64,000 bases of DNA from Stagnimonas aquatica (GCF_003730135.1 NZ_RJVO01000003.1:248001-312000); one strand, 5' to 3'. Shown: positions 34,220 to 42,963, numbered from the stretch's first letter. Notes: generated by a model from the letters alone, not told the origin. Program-made: numbers and translations.

Positions 34220-37200
34220 ATGCGACTCAACCTACACCAGAAGATCGTCCTCGGCGCCATTCTGCCCACCGCGCTGGTGCTGGGTCTGCTCGGCCTGCTG
34301 ACCCTCCTGCACTTCTACCAGAGCGAGCAGCGGGTCCAGCGGGCCGAGGTGCGGATGGAGACGGCGCGGCGCGCCGACCAACTGTCTCTGGCGCTGCGGC
34401 TGGCCGCCGCTGACGCCGAGCGCAGCGCCGATCTGCTCGCACTGCGGGACGAGCTGCCGGAAGCCGAGCTGCGGTCGTGGCTGGATCGGCTGCTGGCACG
34501 GCCGGGAGTCCTGTACGGGCTCGGTCTGCGCTATGCCGACGGCCGCGCCGTGTACCGCAGCCGGGCGCAGACGCCGTCCTCCACCGTAACCGCAGGCGCT
34601 GCCGACCCCGATTGGTTCAGTGAGGTCAAGGCCGGAGGAAAGCCGCAGTGGACGGCCCCCGATCTGTTGCCCGGCCCGGCGCCGAGCTGGGTGCTGGCCT
34701 ATCTGGTGCCGTTCTATCGCGACGGGCAGTTTGCCGGCGCGCTGCGCGCCGAGCTGCGGCTCGACCTGTTGCCGCGCCTGCTGGCGGCGGATGTATCGAC
34801 GGCGGCGAGCGACTGGCTGCTGCTCGACACGGCCGGACGCATTCTCTACGCCCGCGAGGCCAGCCGGCTGGGCCGACCCTATACCGATTTCGCACCGGCC
34901 GGCAGCGCCGCTGCCGCGTTGATCGCCGGGCAGCTGCATGAAGCGGCCGCCAGCCAGCGGGATCTGAGCTGGCCGGGACTGGACGCCGCCTTCGTCGGGA
35001 CCGCCATCGTCGAAGCGACCGGCTGGCGTCTGTTCCACGCGCGCAGTCAGCGCGAGGTGGCACAGCTTGCCCGGCCCGGTCAGGCCTTGCTGGCCGGGTT
35101 GCTGCTGCTGGCGGTACTGGTCGCCAGTGCCATCCTGTACCGGGTGGCGCGCCGCTATTCGCGGCCGCTGGAACAACTGTCGCTGGCGGTGCAACAGGTC
35201 GGGCAGGGGCGGCCGGTGCCGAGCGTCGACTATCAGGGCAAGGATGAGCTGGGCAGTCTGGTGTTGAGCATTGGCCGTCTGATCGACGATCTGCACGCCC
35301 GCGACCGCAGCGTCGCCGCCCGCCAGAGCGATCTCGCCGACCGGATGCGCGAGCAGCAGGTCCTGTACCGGGTGGCCGACCTGCTGGGCTGGGTCGATGC
35401 CGATTTCGCCGAGATGCTGCGGCGGGTCACCGTGCTGTTGCCGGAGGCCTGGGCGCAGGCCGACCGGGTCTGCGCCCGTGTCGATCTCGACAGCCACCGC
35501 AGCTGCTCCGAGCCATTCCGGGAGAGCGAGCGCGGCCTGTTCGCGCCGATCCATACCGATGGCACCACGGTGGGCGGGGTCTGGGTGTTCGCGCTCGACG
35601 CCGAGACGCCGCTGGAGGCCAGCCACCAGCAGCTGCTGGAGGGCGTGGCGCAGCAGCTGGGCCTGGCGTTCCGGCGCGAGCGGGCGCAGAGCCAGCTGGA
35701 GTCGCTCAACCACCAGCTGGAACAACGGGTGGAGGCGCGTACCGAGGCCCTGCGCCAGGCCGAACGCCTGCTGCGCGACATCACCAACTCGATGCCCGGC
35801 GCGGTCTACCAGATCTTTCGTCCGCAGCGGAAACCGATGTCGCTGCGCTTCGTCAGCGCCGGTGTCGAAAAGGTCTTCGGGGTGTCGCGCGAACAGGCGC
35901 TGGCCAATTTCGAGACCGTGCTGGACCGGGTCTACCCCGAGGACTACTCGGCGCTGATGGCCTCGATCAGCGATGCCGTGCTCAACGGCAGCGAGCACAC
36001 CCAGGTGTTCCGGGTCAGCGTCCCCGGTAGCGGTGGCGAGCAGCTGCGCTGGCTGCGCTCCTCCGCCAACATCTTCCAGGAGGAGGGCGGGGTGCTGCTC
36101 AACGGCTACTGGATCGACGTCACCGACCAGAAGCGGCTGGAACTGGCGCTGCAGCAGGCACGCCGAGAGGCCGATGCCGCCAACGAGGCCAAGAGCCGGT
36201 TCCTGGCCAACATGAGTCACGAGATCCGCACGCCGATGAACGCCATCATCGGTCTTACCCACCTCGCCCACGGCCAGACCGCCGAGCCGGGCGTGCGCGA
36301 GCAGCTCGGCAAGGTCGAAGATGCCGCCCAGAGCCTGCTTGGCCTGCTGAATGACATTCTCGACTTCTCGAAGATCGAGGCCGGGCGGATGAGTCTGGAG
36401 CACATCCCTTTCGATCTCTGGAACGTGCTGGATCGGGTCGAGGGCCTGATGGCCGAGCGCGCCTCCAGCAAGGGACTGCGGCTGAGCCTGCAACGGCCGG
36501 AGACGCTGCCGCACGATCTGGTCGGCGATCCCTTGCGCCTCGGCCAGGTGCTGCTCAACCTGATCAGCAATGCCATCAAGTTCACCGAAACCGGGGAAGT
36601 GCGAGTGGAGGTGGAGTTGCTAGGCCAGGACGCCAGCGGGGCCCAGCTACGGTTCGCGGTGCACGACACCGGCATCGGCATCCAGCCGGCGCAGATGGCG
36701 CGCCTGTTCAAGGCTTTCACCCAGGCCGACAGCTCCACCACCCGACGCTTCGGCGGTACCGGGCTGGGCCTGACCATCAGCAAGGAGCTGGTGAATCTCA
36801 TGGGCGGTGATCTCAGTGCGCGGAGCGAGCCTGGCAAGGGCAGCTGCTTCTCCTTCGTGCTCAAGCTGAGTCCGGCTGCGCCGGACTGGCGCAGCCCGCC
36901 ACTGGAACCGGCGGACAGCCAGACCCTGCTCAAGGGCGCGCGCCTGCTGGTGGTGGACGACAACGCCATCAATCTGGAAGTGGCCAGCGAGATGCTGCGC
37001 CAGGCCGGCGCGGTGGTCGGCACCGCCGGCAATGGTCGCGAGGCCCTGGCGCAGCTGGCGCTGGGGCAGTTCGACGCGGTGCTGATGGATTTGCAGATGC
37101 CTGTGATGGACGGCTACACCGCTACCCGGCGCATCCGCGAGCAGCCGCAGTTCCACGACCTGCCGGTGCTGGCGATGACCGCCAATGCCATGAGCGGCGA

Positions 37201-37351
37201 CCGTGAAAGCTGTCTGGCTGCGGGCATGAACGACCACATCGCCAAGCCCATTGATCCGGAAGTGTTGCTGCGTACCGTCGCGCGCTGGCTGCGGCTCAAG
37301 CGCAGCCAGCCGGGGGCGGCACTGCCTCAGGGCCTGGGCGACGGCAGGTAG
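34220..37351 (+). CDS. Hybrid sensor histidine kinase/response regulator
   Basis: A 1043-residue inner-membrane kinase starting at ATG 34220. Order: TM1 (about 10-30), a periplasmic sensor of about 250 residues, TM2 (about 288-308, GLLLLAVLVASAILYRVA), HAMP (to about 365), a GAF-like segment, a coiled coil (about 495-525), a PAS domain (about 535-650), HisKA with phospho-acceptor H667 in FLANMSHEIRTPMN, HATPase with NLISNAIKFT, DTGIGI and GGTGLGLTIS, and a receiver domain with D957 in VLMDLQMPVMDG and the switch Lys in AKPIDPE. The receiver lies at the C-terminus without an HPt domain, so phosphotransfer probably goes to a separate protein. Signal unknown. Confidence 0.93.
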   Translation: MRLNLHQKIVLGAILPTALVLGLLGLLTLLHFYQSEQRVQRAEVRMETARRADQLSLALRLAAADAERSADLLALRDELPEAELRSWLDRLLARPGVLYGLGLRYADGRAVYRSRAQTPSSTVTAGAADPDWFSEVKAGGKPQWTAPDLLPGPAPSWVLAYLVPFYRDGQFAGALRAELRLDLLPRLLAADVSTAASDWLLLDTAGRILYAREASRLGRPYTDFAPAGSAAAALIAGQLHEAAASQRDLSWPGLDAAFVGTAIVEATGWRLFHARSQREVAQLARPGQALLAGLLLLAVLVASAILYRVARRYSRPLEQLSLAVQQVGQGRPVPSVDYQGKDELGSLVLSIGRLIDDLHARDRSVAARQSDLADRMREQQVLYRVADLLGWVDADFAEMLRRVTVLLPEAWAQADRVCARVDLDSHRSCSEPFRESERGLFAPIHTDGTTVGGVWVFALDAETPLEASHQQLLEGVAQQLGLAFRRERAQSQLESLNHQLEQRVEARTEALRQAERLLRDITNSMPGAVYQIFRPQRKPMSLRFVSAGVEKVFGVSREQALANFETVLDRVYPEDYSALMASISDAVLNGSEHTQVFRVSVPGSGGEQLRWLRSSANIFQEEGGVLLNGYWIDVTDQKRLELALQQARREADAANEAKSRFLANMSHEIRTPMNAIIGLTHLAHGQTAEPGVREQLGKVEDAAQSLLGLLNDILDFSKIEAGRMSLEHIPFDLWNVLDRVEGLMAERASSKGLRLSLQRPETLPHDLVGDPLRLGQVLLNLISNAIKFTETGEVRVEVELLGQDASGAQLRFAVHDTGIGIQPAQMARLFKAFTQADSSTTRRFGGTGLGLTISKELVNLMGGDLSARSEPGKGSCFSFVLKLSPAAPDWRSPPLEPADSQTLLKGARLLVVDDNAINLEVASEMLRQAGAVVGTAGNGREALAQLALGQFDAVLMDLQMPVMDGYTATRRIREQPQFHDLPVLAMTANAMSGDRESCLAAGMNDHIAKPIDPEVLLRTVARWLRLKRSQPGAALPQGLGDGR

Positions 37352-38031
37352 ATGTCGAAGCGCGCCTGGGTGCCTTTCAGCTCCAGGCCGGGTTTGCGGC
37401 CAGCCAGCCAGGGCGCCTTCGCAGGCCGCTTGATGACCACCCGTTGACGGGCGCAGGCCAGGGCGAGATCGAGCAGGCTGTCGGCATCGGCGTCGCCGCC
37501 GGTGAGGTCGCGCAGCACCTGCATTTCCTTGGAGGGCAGGGCGCTCTTGCCGTCCTCCGGGTACATCGGATCGAGATAGATCACGTCCCAGGCCGCGCCT
37601 TCGCTGGCGGAGCTGGTCAGCAGCGCATGGCTGCTGGCCTCGATCACGGTGATGCGGTCGGCGGCCGCGCACAGGGTCGCGTCGGACAGCGCGCGGGCCT
37701 GGGCGTCGCGCAGCAGCCGCACCAGCGCATGGGTGCGTTCGACCAGAGTGACGTTGGCGCCGAGTGCCGCCAATGTGTAGCCGTCCCGGCCCAGGCCGGC
37801 GGTGCCGTCGAGCACGTGCGGGCTGGGGTGCTTGTGCAGCCCCACCGCCTTCGCCAGCAACTGCTTCTTGCCGCCCTTGATGCGGCGGCGGACATCCTCG
37901 CTGCCCCAGTCGGCGCTGATCGCCCCGTAGCCGGCCAGATGCGGCGCCCGCAGGCACAGGCGGCCATCGAGCTCTCGGAGCTCAAACAAAAAGCCCCGAA
38001 CTTTGAAGTTCAGGGCTTTGGTTTCCGCCAC
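37327..38031 (-). CDS. rsmJ: Ribosomal RNA small-subunit methyltransferase J (16S m2G1516)
   Basis: About 234 residues of a SAM-dependent methyltransferase. VLDGTAGLGRDGYTLAALGA is motif I, and IYLDPMYPEDGKSALPSKEMQVL and VVIKRPAKAPWLAGRKPG are specific to RsmJ, which methylates G1516 of 16S rRNA. The start is uncertain: GTG 38031 is reported, TTG 38070 is in frame, and neither has a good ribosome-binding site. A terminator hairpin lies inside the first 15 codons. The 3' end overlaps the convergent histidine kinase gene by 25 bp. Confidence 0.85.
   Translation of the reverse strand: MAETKALNFKVRGFLFELRELDGRLCLRAPHLAGYGAISADWGSEDVRRRIKGGKKQLLAKAVGLHKHPSPHVLDGTAGLGRDGYTLAALGANVTLVERTHALVRLLRDAQARALSDATLCAAADRITVIEASSHALLTSSASEGAAWDVIYLDPMYPEDGKSALPSKEMQVLRDLTGGDADADSLLDLALACARQRVVIKRPAKAPWLAGRKPGLELKGTQARFDIYLPSPRP
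37983..38019 (-). terminator. Minus-strand terminator after the SCP2 gene, inside the rsmJ 5' end
   Basis: On the minus strand AAAGCCC-t-GAACTT pairs with AAGTTC-g-GGGCTTT across a 2-base loop, followed by TTGTTTG. It is 29 bp after the SCP2-domain gene stop, so it is that gene's natural terminator, yet its sequence is also read as rsmJ codons. A small extra hairpin (CCGCCAC/GTGGCGG) precedes it. Confidence 0.75.
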
Positions 38032-38047
38032 CGCAGTGGCGGCGGGA

Positions 38048-38359
38048 TCAACCGAGCTTGGCGGGGTCAAAGAACGAACCCAGGCGCTGGGCCAGCATCA
38101 GGTCGCCGTCGATCTGCAGCTTGCCGGTCATGAACGCGGTCATGCCGTTGAGTTCGCCCTTCATCAGCGCGACCAGATCGTCGTCTTCCATGGTGATGCC
38201 GAGGTCGGCGTTGGCGGCGGTGCCTTCGGAGGCGGTGCAGGCGCCGCCGGCGATGGTCACGTACATCGGCTTGGAGATGTTGAACTGGATGGTGCAATCC
38301 TGGCCGTCGCCAGTGAAGGCAGCAGGCATTTTCTTGATGAGTTCGACGGCGGCGGACAT
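38048..38359 (-). CDS. SCP2 sterol-transfer domain protein
   Basis: A 103-residue single-domain SCP2 protein beginning MSAAVELIKKMPAAFTGDG at ATG 38359, preceded by GGAGAG. The domain has the typical strands CTIQFNISKPMYVTIAGG and ITMEDDDLVALMKGELNGMTAF, then FMTGKLQIDGDLMLAQRL. SCP2 domains bind acyl-CoA, sterol-like or other lipids. It is expressed as a small unit ending at the terminator before rsmJ. Confidence 0.9.
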   Translation of the reverse strand: MSAAVELIKKMPAAFTGDGQDCTIQFNISKPMYVTIAGGACTASEGTAANADLGITMEDDDLVALMKGELNGMTAFMTGKLQIDGDLMLAQRLGSFFDPAKLG

Positions 38360-38462
38360 TGTGTCTCTCCAGAAAGGATGGTTTGGAGCGGGGATGGTAA
38401 GGCGCTGCGACAACCAGTGGCAACCATTCTGCATATGAATAGTTGATTGCTGGAAATGGCTC

Positions 38463-38759
38463 TTACTGCTGTTGCTGTGCGCTCGCGCCGCCATCTGCAA
38501 TTGTTGCGCTCCGCAGTATCGCGAGCAGTTGCTCGGCACGCGCGGGCGCCAGCAGAACAACGTTGGCACTGCTGCGATAGACCTGGCCGGAACGCTTCAA
38601 TTCCGAGATCTCCACGGCATCCAGATCCGAGCGCAGGAGTCGGTAATCCCGGTCTTGCCGCCAATGCTGTTCGAGCCGGCGGAAGGCGCGGAAGGCCTCG
38701 CCCTTGGGGACTTCTGCCGCTTCGTCCAACTGCTTGAAGCTGAGCCAGTTCGGGTTCAC
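38463..38759 (-). CDS. Small protein of unknown function coupled to lpxH
   Basis: A 98-residue protein starting at GTG 38759, which overlaps the lpxH stop codon as GTGA. Reads [22 protein letters not shown], then an RxxLxxDLDAVEISELKRSGQVYRSS helical/strand segment. It ends in a Gln-rich tail (ASAQQQQ). I do not recognise the family. The 4-bp overlap with lpxH and coding-like composition support it being translated. Confidence 0.6.
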   Translation of the reverse strand: MNPNWLSFKQLDEAAEVPKGEAFRAFRRLEQHWRQDRDYRLLRSDLDAVEISELKRSGQVYRSSANVVLLAPARAEQLLAILRSATIADGGASAQQQQ

Positions 38760-39496
38760 GGCGTGGCCAGGGTTTCGCGGTGCAGACCGCAGGCATCGGC
38801 CCGCAGCCACTCCATGCGATCCGGTCGCCAGTCGGCAAGCACGATGCGTTCGCAGTGCCGCCCTTCGATCTGGTAGTGATGGTCCGCTGGGCGATGGGTG
38901 TGGCCGTGGATCAGGCGCGGCACCGCATATCGGAGGAAGGTCTCGCGGATCGTCGTTTCATTGACGTCCATGATCGCTTCGGGCTTGCGCTGCTTATGGC
39001 TGTCGCTGCGCAGCCCGCCGGCGATGCGACGGCGCCGCGACAGCGGCAGCCGGTTGTAGATCCATTGCGCCAGACGATTGCGTGAGAAGCGCCGCCAGCG
39101 CTGGTAGGCGGCATCGTCGGTGCAGAAGAGATCGCCATGCGCGAGCAGGCAGGGCTGGCCGGCGATCTCGAACACCGCCAGATCGGGCAGCAGTCGCAGC
39201 CCTGTGGCGCGGGCGAAGGCAGCGCCGACGATGAAGTCGCGATTGCCGTGCTGGAAGTAGACCTCGACGCCGGAGTCGACCAGACGCCGGATGGCGGCGA
39301 CATCCTCGGCATGCTCGACCAGGCCGGCATCGTCGCCGACCCAGACCTCGAACAGGTCGCCGAGGATGAACACCCGCTGGGCGGCGCGCGCGGGTCCTTC
39401 GCAGAAGCGGCGGAACGCGGTCCCCAGCGGGTCCCCGCCGCTGCCACCGTCGTTCGGTGGCAGGTGCAGGTCCGCCAGCAGCAGATCAGTCGACAA
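38756..39496 (-). CDS. lpxH: UDP-2,3-diacylglucosamine diphosphatase
   Basis: A 246-residue metallophosphoesterase that makes lipid X in lipid A synthesis. It shows the LpxH motif set: DLHL near the N-terminus, [38 protein letters not shown] and [12 protein letters not shown]. Start is TTG 39496, inside the ppiB 3' end (11-bp overlap), so it is probably coupled to ppiB. Confidence 0.95.
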   Translation of the reverse strand: MSTDLLLADLHLPPNDGGSGGDPLGTAFRRFCEGPARAAQRVFILGDLFEVWVGDDAGLVEHAEDVAAIRRLVDSGVEVYFQHGNRDFIVGAAFARATGLRLLPDLAVFEIAGQPCLLAHGDLFCTDDAAYQRWRRFSRNRLAQWIYNRLPLSRRRRIAGGLRSDSHKQRKPEAIMDVNETTIRETFLRYAVPRLIHGHTHRPADHHYQIEGRHCERIVLADWRPDRMEWLRADACGLHRETLATP

Positions 39497-40055
39497 CGCT
39501 GGCTTTTTCGATGGTGACGGTGGTGGTCGGCACGTCCTGACCGAACGGCGGTGTGCGGCCGGTGGGGATGCTGGCGATCTTGTCGACCACGTCCATGCCC
39601 TTCACCACCTTGCCGAACACCGCATAGCCCCACTCGCCACGCGCGCCGGCGTTGAGGAAGTCGTTGTCGGCGTGGTTGATGAAGAACTGCGCGCTGGCCG
39701 AGTGTGGCGCGCTGGTGCGCGCCATGGCGATGGTGCCGCGCAGGTTGGAGAGGCCGTTCTTGGACTCGTTGGCGATCGACTCGCGGGTGTCCTTCTCGGC
39801 GAAATTGGGGCCGGTGTAGCCGCCGCCCTGGATCATGAAGCCCTTGATGACGCGGTGGAACACGGTGCCGTCGTAGTGGCCGGCCTTCACGTAGGCGACG
39901 AAGTTGGCGACCGTCTTGGGCGCCTTCTCGGCGTTCAGCTCGAGGGTGATGTCGCCCTGGCTGGTCTTGAGCAGGACGGTGGTGGGCTTGGCTTCAGCGG
40001 TGGCGGTCATGGACAGTCCGAGCAGGGTGGAAAGCAGCAATGTCTTGAGGCGCAT
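39486..40055 (-). CDS. Periplasmic peptidyl-prolyl cis-trans isomerase (cyclophilin)
   Basis: A 189-residue cyclophilin with an N-terminal signal peptide ([17 protein letters not shown], cleavage before KPTTV), so it is exported. The catalytic core reads [15 protein letters not shown] with the active-site Arg, and [17 protein letters not shown]. The E. coli counterpart would be PpiA-like by location. It begins at ATG 40055; the frame upstream is not conserved. Confidence 0.92.
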   Translation of the reverse strand: MRLKTLLLSTLLGLSMTATAEAKPTTVLLKTSQGDITLELNAEKAPKTVANFVAYVKAGHYDGTVFHRVIKGFMIQGGGYTGPNFAEKDTRESIANESKNGLSNLRGTIAMARTSAPHSASAQFFINHADNDFLNAGARGEWGYAVFGKVVKGMDVVDKIASIPTGRTPPFGQDVPTTTVTIEKASVVD

Positions 40056-40131
40056 GGCGATCTCGACGGTGGAGGACAACGTAGCAAGGTGCGGAATTCT
40101 AGCGGCTGGGCGGGGTCGCCGCCGTCGCGGC

Positions 40132-41133
40132 TCAGGCGGCGTCGGAGAGCTTCTGCTGCTCGCCCTGGACCGCCAGCAGTGCGGCCTCCACCACCTCCCA
40201 GCCGGCACCGGCGCGGTGGCCGCGTTCCGACAGCACCCGCCGGAAGGCGCGGCCGCCGGGCTGTCCGCGATACAGCCCCAGCACATGACGGGTGATCGCT
40301 GCCAGCGGCGTGCCGTGCTCGAGGCGCTCGCGCTCGACGTAGGCTTGCAGCCGGCGTAGCGCCTGCTTGCGGGTTTCCACCGGCGCCGGACTGTCGAACA
40401 GGGTGGGGTCGACCGCCGCCAGCATCCAGGGGTTCTCGTAGGGTTCGCGGCCCAGCATCACGCCGTCCAGCTGTGTGAGCTGCTGTTGGCAGTCGGCAAG
40501 TGTCTTCAGGCCGCCATTGATGACGATGCGCAGCTGCGGGAATTCCTGCTTGAGGCGGTGCACGTGCTCGTAGGTGAGCGGCGGAATCTCACGGTTCTCC
40601 TTCGGCGACAAGCCCTTCAGCCAGGCCTTGCGGGCGTGGACGATGAAGGTCTCGCAGCCGGCGGCAGCGACGGTGGCCACGAAGTGGCGCAGAAAGGGGT
40701 AGTCCTCGCAGTCGTCGACGCCGATCCGGTGCTTGACCGTCACCGGCAGCCGCGTCGCGCGGCGCATGGCGGCCACCGCGCTGGCCACGGTCGCCGGCTC
40801 CTTCATCAGGCAGGCGCCGAAGCGGCCCTCCTGCACGCGGTCGGAAGGGCAGCCGCAATTGAGGTTGATCTCGTCGTAGCCCCATTGCTCGCCAAGCTCG
40901 GCGCAGCGGGCCAGGGCGTCGGCCTCGCTGCCGCCCAATTGCAGGGCCAGCGGATGCTCGCTGGCCTCGTAACGTAGGTGGCGGGCGACGTCGCCATGCA
41001 GTAGAGCGCCGGTGGTGACCATCTCGGTGTAGAGCCGGGTATGGCGGCTCAGGCCGCGCCAGAAGTAGCGGCAATGACGGTCGCTCCAGTCCATCAGGGG
41101 AGCGGTGCAGAACAGATGTGGCGAAGAACTCAT
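40132..41133 (-). CDS. dusA: tRNA-dihydrouridine(20/20a) synthase
   Basis: A 333-residue flavoenzyme that reduces U20/U20a in tRNA D-loops. It has the FMN-barrel start [15 protein letters not shown], the catalytic-Cys segment [57 protein letters not shown] and VINGGL. The latter is characteristic of DusA over DusB/C. Start at ATG 41133; the frame further upstream is unrelated. Confidence 0.96.
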   Translation of the reverse strand: MSSSPHLFCTAPLMDWSDRHCRYFWRGLSRHTRLYTEMVTTGALLHGDVARHLRYEASEHPLALQLGGSEADALARCAELGEQWGYDEINLNCGCPSDRVQEGRFGACLMKEPATVASAVAAMRRATRLPVTVKHRIGVDDCEDYPFLRHFVATVAAAGCETFIVHARKAWLKGLSPKENREIPPLTYEHVHRLKQEFPQLRIVINGGLKTLADCQQQLTQLDGVMLGREPYENPWMLAAVDPTLFDSPAPVETRKQALRRLQAYVERERLEHGTPLAAITRHVLGLYRGQPGGRAFRRVLSERGHRAGAGWEVVEAALLAVQGEQQKLSDAA

Positions 41134-41247
41134 GCGGCATTTTCGCACGGTCGTTCCGGGCTTCGGGCCTGTGCTTGTCCGGTGCCGGCATCCGCCGTGG
41201 CGGCGTCGGCGTAAGCTGGGACAGTTTTCCCGCCCAGCGAGACCCCG

Positions 41248-41832
41248 ATGATGAAACGAGTTTCCGCCCTGGTCGGAATGTGTCTGCTGGCCGGTGTCGC
41301 CCAGGCGGTGTCGCAGACCTACAGCATCGACCCGAGTCACACCTATCCAAGTTTCGAGACCTCGCACATGGACATCTCGGTCTGGCGCGGCAAGTTCAAC
41401 CGCAGCCAGGGGCGCATCGAACTGGATCGCGAGCGTCAGCAGGGCTCGGTGGACGTGCGTATCGAGGCCGCCAGCATCGACTTCGGCCACGACAAGATGA
41501 ACGAGGTGGCGCGCGGCGAGCACTACTTCCAGGCCGAGCGCTTTCCGGAAATTCGCTATCGCGGCCCCCTGCGCTTCGAGGCCGGACAGCCGGTCGCGGT
41601 GGACGGCGAACTGCAGTTGCTCGGCATCAGCCGTCCGGTGCCGCTGCGCATCCAGCGCTTCCGCTGTCTGATCCATCCCCTGCTCCGGCGCGAGGTCTGC
41701 GGTGCCGACGCGACGGCGGAGTTTGACCGCCGGGATTTCGGCATGGACTACGCCGCGCAGTACGGCAGCACCCAGGTGCGTCTGGCGATCCAGGTCGAAG
41801 CGGTTCTCGACCCCAAGCCGGGGCCGCGCTGA
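41248..41832 (+). CDS. YceI family periplasmic protein
   Basis: A 194-residue protein with a signal peptide (LVGMCLLAGVAQA) and the lipocalin-like YceI fold: YSIDPSHTYPSFETSHMDI and LLGISRPVPLRIQRF. YceI-like proteins bind isoprenoid quinones or amphiphiles in the periplasm. No partner cytochrome gene is adjacent. ATG codons at 41248 and 41251 are both possible. Confidence 0.88.
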   Translation: MMKRVSALVGMCLLAGVAQAVSQTYSIDPSHTYPSFETSHMDISVWRGKFNRSQGRIELDRERQQGSVDVRIEAASIDFGHDKMNEVARGEHYFQAERFPEIRYRGPLRFEAGQPVAVDGELQLLGISRPVPLRIQRFRCLIHPLLRREVCGADATAEFDRRDFGMDYAAQYGSTQVRLAIQVEAVLDPKPGPR

Positions 41833-41863
41833 GCGAGCGAGTTTTGGCGGCGCGGCAAACAAA

Positions 41864-41891
41864 GACCGCCGCTGAATCATCAGCGGCGGTC
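41864..41891 (-). terminator. Rho-independent terminator of dksA
   Basis: A perfect 12-bp stem GACCGCCGCTGA/TCAGCGGCGGTC with a 4-base loop. Read on the minus strand it is followed by TTTGTTTG, so it terminates dksA transcription rather than yceI. Confidence 0.88.
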
Positions 41892-41946
41892 GTAGGTAGC
41901 GTAACGAGGTAAGGAGACGGTATCGGCGCGGAGGCGCCTGAAGGCT

Positions 41947-42354
41947 TCAGCGGTCGCGGAAGTGCGTCTCGACCTTCTCGTGCAGGCCCTTCACGTCGAC
42001 GATCACCGTCGCGGTAGGGCGGGCCAGCAGGCGCGGAATGCCGATCGGCTCACCGGTCTTCTCGCAATAGCCGTACTCCTTTTCCTTGATCCGGCGCAGG
42101 GCGTCATCGACCTTGCGCAGCAGCATGGATTCGCGCTCACGCAGGCGCAGGTCGAGCCAGTGCTCTTCCTCGGCGGTGGCGCGGTCGGCGGGGTCGGCGA
42201 AGACTTCACGCTCGTGCAGACGCTCCTTGGCGTCCACTTCACGACGAAGCACTTCTTCTTTCATTTGAATCAGACGCTGGCGGAAGAATTCCAGCTGGGC
42301 GTCGTTCATGTACTCAGAGTCCGGCATATCGCGGACCTGCTGCTCCGTCAACAC
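41947..42354 (-). CDS. dksA: RNA polymerase-binding transcription factor DksA, zinc-ligand-poor
   Basis: A 135-residue stand-alone reading of DksA from GTG 42354, with AGAGG upstream. DksA inserts its coiled coil into the RNA polymerase secondary channel and works with ppGpp. The coiled coil is clear ([19 protein letters not shown] ... [20 protein letters not shown]) with the tip residues [12 protein letters not shown]. The zinc-finger region reads [22 protein letters not shown] and then [10 protein letters not shown], so only one of four cysteines remains. E. coli DksA is 151 residues. The upstream histone-like gene can be joined to it by a -1 shift (see separate entry), so this may be the C-terminal domain of a longer protein. 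Confidence 0.92.
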   Translation of the reverse strand: MLTEQQVRDMPDSEYMNDAQLEFFRQRLIQMKEEVLRREVDAKERLHEREVFADPADRATAEEEHWLDLRLRERESMLLRKVDDALRRIKEKEYGYCEKTGEPIGIPRLLARPTATVIVDVKGLHEKVETHFRDR

Positions 42355-42428
42355 TGCGCCTCTCGGAAGTTGAACCGGTTTCGGTTTGGGTTTCGCACTA
42401 GGCGCAATGATGACGGACTTTGCTGGGC

Positions 42429-42881
42429 TCAGACTACGTCCAGCTTTTTTTTTTCCTCTTCGTCTTTCTTTTCGGCGACCGGCGGCGGAACCGGAGCCGC
42501 GACGACCGGGGCGGCCTTCGGCGCGACCGGCTTCTTGGCTGGCGCCTTCTTCACCGGCGCCTTCTTGGCGACCGGCTTGGCTGCCGGCTTCGCGGGCGCG
42601 GCTTTCTTGGCGACCGGCTTCTTGGCCGGAGCGGCTTTCTTTGCGGGCGCCTTTTTCACCGGCGCTTTCTTGGCGACCGGCTTCTTGGCGGCGACTTTCT
42701 TCGCGGGGGCCTTCTTGGCGACGGGCTTCTTAGCGGTTGCCTTTTTCACCGGCGCTTTCTTGGCGACCGGCTTCTTGGACGCAACCTTCTTGGCGGGTGC
42801 CTTCTTCGCCACGGGTTTCTTGGCAGCGACCTTCTTCGCCGGCGCTTTCTTCGCGGCGGGCTTGGCTTTCTTCGTTGTCAC
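42429..42881 (-). CDS. Histone H1-like Lys/Ala/Pro repeat protein
   Basis: A 150-residue protein from GTG 42881 with a strong AGGGAGA ribosome-binding site. It consists of tandem repeats of the type [15 protein letters not shown] (about eight variants of 12-15 residues), then a Pro/Val-rich segment and a highly charged end [14 protein letters not shown]. Such PAKKA repeats occur in bacterial histone H1-like DNA-compacting proteins (AlgP/Hc1 type). It probably binds DNA or RNA non-specifically. It lies 74 bp before dksA and its frame can be fused to dksA at the A-run. Confidence 0.75.
   Translation of the reverse strand: MTTKKAKPAAKKAPAKKVAAKKPVAKKAPAKKVASKKPVAKKAPVKKATAKKPVAKKAPAKKVAAKKPVAKKAPVKKAPAKKAAPAKKPVAKKAAPAKPAAKPVAKKAPVKKAPAKKPVAPKAAPVVAAPVPPPVAEKKDEEEKKKLDVV
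42444..42454 (-). other. Slippery ten-A run with A_AAA_AAG heptamer
   Basis: Ten consecutive T's on the plus strand (42445-42454) are the A-run on the coding minus strand. With the following G they form an in-frame X_XXY_YYZ-type slip site, shared by ribosomal -1 frameshifting and RNA polymerase slippage. Confidence 0.7.
42530..42870 (-). repeat. Tandem repeat tract encoding Lys/Ala/Pro units
   Basis: DNA-level repeats of about 36-45 bp built from GCGACCGGCTTCTTGG-like units underlie the protein repeats. Such tracts are prone to slippage and length change between strains. Confidence 0.75.
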
Positions 42882-42963
42882 CAGGGTCTCCCTCGTAAGT
42901 CAAAATGGCCTTGGATGCCTCGCATCGTTCGAGAACACTAGGTATTTCTCTACGATAGCGAGC

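Larger units (their letters stand above)
41947..42881 (-). other. Predicted -1 frameshift fusion: H1-like tail plus DksA (about 311 residues)
   Basis: In the minus-strand reading the H1-like frame passes codons GAA AAA AAA AAG CTG over a ten-A run (positions 42454-42445) before stopping at 42431-42429. The heptamer A_AAA_AAG (42450-42444) is in the zero frame, the same as the E. coli dnaX slip site. After a -1 shift the next codon is GCT at 42444, and 30 codons without a stop (Lys/Pro-rich, containing AKPKPKPV) lead exactly into the dksA frame at 42354. A purine-rich AGAGGA precedes the run and a 5-bp GCTGG/CCAGC stem follows it. Predicted parts are 146 + 30 + 135 residues. An indel error in the homopolymer would give the same fusion by ordinary translation. 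Confidence 0.6.

Noticed and set aside
34232-36514. Minus-strand frame of 760 codons opposite the histidine kinase
   Set aside because: Antisense shadow; Gln/His/Pro-rich and motif-free.
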